In this document: piece after piece, positions 60,689-64,000 of the stretch
Layout: every line of letters begins with the position of its first letter
How positions within the stretch are numbered: the first letter of the stretch is position 1
DNA from: an uncultured Gammaproteobacteria bacterium
GTDB lineage: Bacteria; Pseudomonadota; Gammaproteobacteria; Ga0077536
Direction of reading: 5' to 3'
Assembly: GCA_938082545.1 (NCBI GenBank)
Contig: CALKCL010000001.1
Span: 1 to 64,000, forward strand
Length of the DNA: 64,000 nt
Position numbers and translations under genes: made by a program
The notes under the pieces: generated by a model
The model's database searches: none
What the model was told of the DNA's origin: nothing
What the model saw: only the letters and a program-made list of their open reading frames with translations

Positions 60689-62161
60689 ATGAATACAGAA
60701 GTCGATTATAAAGTAATTGTTATTGGAGCAGGGTCATCAGGGCTCTGTATGGCTATAAAGTTGAAAGAGCAAGGAATTGATGATCTTGTACTTTTGGACA
60801 AAGCCAGCGGGCTGGGCGGCACTTGGTACCACAACACCTATCCTGGCGCAGAGTGTGACGTCCAGTCACATTTGTATTCTTTTTCATTCGAACCGAAACT
60901 AGATTGGTCGCAACCTTTTGGAGGCCAGAGAGAAATTCTTCAGTACTTAAATCACTGCGCTGACAAGTACGATATTCGTCGGCACATAAGATTTAATACG
61001 GGCGTAAAAAAAGCCATTTGGAACGATGAGTTAAACTACTGGAAGGTGACAACGGAAGATGGTCAAACGTTGACTGCAACAGCAGTTGTGAGCGCTCTTG
61101 GAATGTTTAACAACGTGGTTTGGCCTAAAATTAAAGGGATGTCTGATTTCAAGGGAAAAACGTTTCATTCCGCCCGCTGGGATCATGAAATCGACTTGAC
61201 CAACAAAAAAGTTGCTGTTGTAGGTATAGCCGCTAGTGCCATTCAGTTTGTGCCTGAGATCGCTGAGAAAGTGTGCCAACTAAATCTTTTTCAACGAACC
61301 GCAAATTGGGTTGTGCCAAAAAAGAACACTCCTTATTTACCTGAAGAACTTGAGTCGTTTATAGCTGATCCTGAATTAGTGTCTACTAGCCGGGAAGAAA
61401 CTTATAGGTTATGGAATACTTTAGCTACGTTTAACGATAAAAAAATATTGAAGAAAATTGAGCATTCAGGCCTTGAACGCATTGCTCAAGTGGATGATCC
61501 TGAAACGCAAAGGAAGCTGACGCCGAAGCACCCGTTCGGCTGTAAGCGTCCTTTGTTTTCGGACGTCTATTATCCGGTCTTCAATATGCAGCATGTGAGT
61601 TTGATTACCGAGGATATTGCTGAGATCACAGAAGCAGGTGTTGTCACCGTGGATGGACAGGTCAGTGAAGTCGATGTCATTATTTATTCTACGGGTTTTG
61701 AGACAACAACTTATCTAAACGCTATTGAAGTGTGCGGAAGGAAAGGACAGAGCTTAACTGATGCATGGTCTGATGGAGCACAAGCCTATCTAGGCGTGAC
61801 AACCAGCGGGTTTCCAAACTTATTTATGCTTTATGGGCCTAACACTAATCAGGGGTGTATCTTGGTTATGATTGAACAACAGGTCAAATACATTATGAGG
61901 CAGCTTAATCGTCTGGAAACAGAGAACATAGCTTGGTTGGACGTTAAAAAAGATGTCATGGATCATTTTAACGAGCAGCTTCAAGTTGATATTAAAAATG
62001 TTGACGTTTGGCAACATTCGTGTGGAAATGATTTTTATTATAGAGCGGGGCCATCTGGACGGTTTGTAACTCAGTGGCCGAAATCTATGGATGATTTTGC
62101 ATTGGCCGCGGGAAAGAAGGATGAAAGTTTCTATGAAGCTGGAGAGCTACCTGCTAACTAA
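60689..62161 (+). CDS. Baeyer-Villiger-type flavin monooxygenase
   Basis: This 490-residue class B flavoprotein monooxygenase has FAD Rossmann VIVIGAGSSGLCMAIKLK, GGTWYHNTYPGAECDV, and the BVMO fingerprint F-x-G-x-x-x-H-x-x-x-W (FKGKTFHSARW). The NADPH Rossmann is VAVVGIAASAIQFVPE; the second Gly of G-x-G-x-S-A is Ala here. YSTGFETTTYL and GPNTNQG follow. It would insert oxygen next to a ketone to form an ester or lactone. GGGAGATAGGG precedes the ATG. Its last 8 nt overlap the converging coxE gene. Confidence 0.92.
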   Translation: MNTEVDYKVIVIGAGSSGLCMAIKLKEQGIDDLVLLDKASGLGGTWYHNTYPGAECDVQSHLYSFSFEPKLDWSQPFGGQREILQYLNHCADKYDIRRHIRFNTGVKKAIWNDELNYWKVTTEDGQTLTATAVVSALGMFNNVVWPKIKGMSDFKGKTFHSARWDHEIDLTNKKVAVVGIAASAIQFVPEIAEKVCQLNLFQRTANWVVPKKNTPYLPEELESFIADPELVSTSREETYRLWNTLATFNDKKILKKIEHSGLERIAQVDDPETQRKLTPKHPFGCKRPLFSDVYYPVFNMQHVSLITEDIAEITEAGVVTVDGQVSEVDVIIYSTGFETTTYLNAIEVCGRKGQSLTDAWSDGAQAYLGVTTSGFPNLFMLYGPNTNQGCILVMIEQQVKYIMRQLNRLETENIAWLDVKKDVMDHFNEQLQVDIKNVDVWQHSCGNDFYYRAGPSGRFVTQWPKSMDDFALAAGKKDESFYEAGELPAN

Positions 62162-63287
62162 GGCGTTTGAGACCGGCAACTAGCTTTAACAAAGACTGTG
62201 CATTGAACGCTGGTAAGAATTCGTCAATGTAGGGCATGGCTGCTTTCATTGTTTTAGCTCTAATTTCAAAACTTGAAGACCCATACATAGGATTAATCCA
62301 GACGATAGACCTAGTTCTTCGCTTTGCAAGTTCAAGCTCACGTGTGACGCCAGCAATATCACCAGTGTCGTAGCCGTCGCTGACTACTATTAAAACAGTA
62401 CTCCGGGAAGAACCTTCTGCGAGAACATTTCTATTAACGTCCGTCAGCGCTTTGGCTATGTTGGTGCCCCCGCTCCAATGGCGTACAGTTTTAGCTACCT
62501 TAGCAAGGACCTCTACTACGTCATGGCCTCTAAGAAGCGGTGTAATGTCATTTGTTTGAGTGCTAAAGACAATTGTTCTCGAGTTCTTCAGTGTTTTTTG
62601 TACACCAAGCATCAATTGCAGAAGAAAAGGATTGAAAACGTCCATCGAGCCACTGACATCACACAGCAAGACGATTCGGGTTTTGCGTACCTTAGGGATT
62701 GTGCGAGACAAGTTTATAAGTTCCATACCAAAAGGCACGGATTTTCTGACTGACTTGCGTATGTCAATCTTAGCGCCATGAAGATCGTTTTGGCTTCGTC
62801 GAGATGGTCGGGTAGCTAGGCGTCTGGATAATTCACGAATAAGCTTATGAAGGGGAGGTGCTAATGGGTCCCATCTCATGCGCAAGTTAGCTTTACGAGC
62901 AACAGCAGCCTCGGAAAAAGAATCACTTTCGCTAATCATGTCTCTATGGCCTTCGTTAGAAAGCCCGGCGTCCAGAGATCCTTTGATCATTTCCGAATTA
63001 GCTAAAATATAATCGCCTTCACTTTCTGAGGTATTGTTCCAATAACGATTGAAAACCCGATCAAAAATGATTTCTTCTTCCTTAGTGGATGCTAGGTTAA
63101 GACGAAGCGCCAGCTGATATTCATCTTTGTTGCTTATATCTATACAGCTAAGAGTTTTGAACACGTCGATGCTACGAGCGGGAGTAATTACCAGGCCAGC
63201 ATTTCTTGCCGCGCTACAAATATTGAGTGTATGAGATGCAACTGCGTTATTTTCGTTGTTATTTTCTTCAAATTTTTTTGTCGTCAA
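62154..63287 (-). CDS. coxE: CoxE-like VWA domain protein
   Basis: A 377-residue protein whose TTG start at 63287 is supported by GGAGAG 5 nt before it. The N-terminal half is a helical CoxE region; the C-terminal von Willebrand A domain has the MIDAS motif LLCDVSGSMD (D-x-S-x-S), SGGTNIAKAL with a Thr, and VVSDGYDTGD with an Asp. CoxE works with the AAA ATPase CoxD in inserting or maturing the Cu-S-Mo centre of aerobic CO dehydrogenase, and coxDE-like pairs also accompany other molybdenum hydroxylases. It overlaps coxD by 20 nt and converges with the BVMO gene. Confidence 0.88.
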   Translation of the reverse strand: MTTKKFEENNNENNAVASHTLNICSAARNAGLVITPARSIDVFKTLSCIDISNKDEYQLALRLNLASTKEEEIIFDRVFNRYWNNTSESEGDYILANSEMIKGSLDAGLSNEGHRDMISESDSFSEAAVARKANLRMRWDPLAPPLHKLIRELSRRLATRPSRRSQNDLHGAKIDIRKSVRKSVPFGMELINLSRTIPKVRKTRIVLLCDVSGSMDVFNPFLLQLMLGVQKTLKNSRTIVFSTQTNDITPLLRGHDVVEVLAKVAKTVRHWSGGTNIAKALTDVNRNVLAEGSSRSTVLIVVSDGYDTGDIAGVTRELELAKRRTRSIVWINPMYGSSSFEIRAKTMKAAMPYIDEFLPAFNAQSLLKLVAGLKRLS

Positions 63288-64000
63288 TGAGGCTCTCCAT
63301 ATTGAGCACTTTTAATCTTTCGATATCATCTTTATATTTAAGTAAGACACCTGCTGTATCAAATAAAATTTCTGAGTTAATACTGTCGACCTTTAAAGAA
63401 AGTAGCGCTTGTGCCCAATCTAAAGATTCAGCAACTCCCGGTTTTTTGAAAAAGTCTATTGAGCGGAGATTGTGTACGATTTTTGAGATAGAGCGAGTTA
63501 ATTCGGCATTAATTTCGGGCACATGTTGCGCAATGATTTCTTGCTCTTTTTCCATCGATGGATAGTCCACCCATAAGTATAAGCAACGTCTTTTTAAGGC
63601 ATCGTTGAGTTCACGTGTACGATTTGAGGTGAGAATGACGATTGGGCGAACTTGTGCTTCAAACGTACCAAGTTCAGGAATAGTTACTTGGAAGTCTGAG
63701 AGCAACTCTAAAAGATATGCTTCAAATTCCTCGTCAGCTCTATCTATTTCATCGATGAGTAAGACCGGCGGAGTCGGACCATCATGTCGGACTGCTTGTA
63801 ATAAAGGGCGTGTAAATAAATAATCTTCAGTAAAGATTGAGCTTTCTATTTCAGTTTGTTTCGATTTGCTTGATTCTGCAAGACGTATCGCTAAAATCTG
63901 TTTTGCATAGTTCCACTCATACAAAGCCGAAGAGGTATCAAGTCCCTCGTAGCATTGCAGTCGTATTAGACGGGTTTCCAATATGGCAGCGAGAGTCTTT
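63268..64000 (-). CDS. coxD: CoxD/MoxR-like AAA+ ATPase (N-terminal part cut by window edge)
   Basis: The visible 243 residues start after the Walker A region, which lies beyond position 64000; the frame is open to the edge (a TTG at 63981 is not a true start). RLIRLQCYEGLDTSSALYEW and NYAKQILAIRLAE are diagnostic of CoxD. Walker B is LLIDEIDRADEEFEAYLLEL, then SDFQVTIPELG and sensor-1 ILTSNRTRELNDALKRRC. In Oligotropha CoxD unfolds apo-CO dehydrogenase for cluster assembly. It partners the coxE gene with which it overlaps. Confidence 0.9.
   Translation of the reverse strand, partial: KTLAAILETRLIRLQCYEGLDTSSALYEWNYAKQILAIRLAESSKSKQTEIESSIFTEDYLFTRPLLQAVRHDGPTPPVLLIDEIDRADEEFEAYLLELLSDFQVTIPELGTFEAQVRPIVILTSNRTRELNDALKRRCLYLWVDYPSMEKEQEIIAQHVPEINAELTRSISKIVHNLRSIDFFKKPGVAESLDWAQALLSLKVDSINSEILFDTAGVLLKYKDDIERLKVLNMESLIDDKKI

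Noticed and set aside
1..64000. CRISPR, tRNA, rRNA, transposase or phage genes
   Set aside because: Looked for; none could be recognised by eye. A covariance-model search would settle small RNAs.

Overview
The window reads as a chromosomal segment of a Proteobacterium, most likely a marine or environmental gammaproteobacterium. The base composition looks moderately AT-rich (roughly mid-40s percent GC by eye, not computed). Most genes have AGGAG-type ribosome sites, and short-chain neighbours such as DUF1289, PanB and a TetR-icmF pair fit that group. The lineage is an inference, because no rRNA or ribosomal protein gene is present. I see no tRNA, rRNA, CRISPR array, insertion sequence or phage gene. 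Almost every gene serves acyl-CoA catabolism, ketone or branched-carbon chemistry, or coenzyme F420.

Layout. 1-5.1 kb: a CaiB-type CoA-transferase fragment, two acyl-CoA dehydrogenases (ACADs), an alpha/beta hydrolase, an SCP2-like protein, a muconolactone-isomerase-like protein and a gamma-glutamylcyclotransferase-like protein. 5.1-13.8 kb (minus strand): RidA with a YkvI-like transporter, then a long beta-oxidation run (crotonase, two-gene ACAD, aminoglycoside-phosphotransferase-like kinase, CaiB, MaoC hydratase, short-chain dehydrogenase). 14.0-20.1 kb (plus): the F420 operon cofE-cofD-cofC-fbiC followed by another CaiB gene. 20.1-23.4 kb (minus): POT and EamA transporters, both apparently with non-AUG starts, and a crotonase. 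23.5-29.0 kb: four luciferase-like monooxygenase (LLM) family oxidoreductases and a lectin-like/DUF3047 protein. 29.1-36.7 kb (minus): a small RRM RNA-binding protein and an acetone-carboxylase-like operon (alpha-gamma-beta) with a fumarylacetoacetase-family hydrolase and a quinone oxidoreductase. 37.1-40.1 kb (plus): two more LLM proteins and a metallo-beta-lactamase-fold hydrolase. 40.1-41.7 kb (minus): a Met/His-rich outer-membrane protein and a DUF2946 protein, perhaps copper related.

41.8-51.7 kb (plus): a catabolic series of CaiB, a HMG-CoA-synthase-like/DUF35 fusion, thiolase, ACAD, malonyl-CoA-synthetase-like ligase, MaoC, CitE-like lyase, haloalkane dehalogenase and PanB. 51.9-57.0 kb: tetR-icmF (fused isobutyryl-CoA mutase), a BtuF-like protein and DUF1289. 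57.0-62.2 kb: crotonases, quinone oxidoreductase, HMG-CoA lyase and a Baeyer-Villiger monooxygenase. 62.2-64 kb (minus): coxE and a truncated coxD, maturation genes of Mo-containing CO-dehydrogenase-type enzymes.

How the genes may work together (inference): substrates such as branched ketones, haloalkanes or isoprenoid/steroid-like side chains would be opened by monooxygenases, carboxylase or dehalogenase. They would be activated by CoA-transferases and ligases, and then shortened by ACADs, crotonases, MaoC hydratases, thiolase and HMG-CoA or CitE-type lyases. Isobutyryl-CoA would be funnelled through IcmF. The co-location of a full F420 pathway with six LLM-family enzymes suggests that F420-dependent hydride transfer is part of this metabolism.
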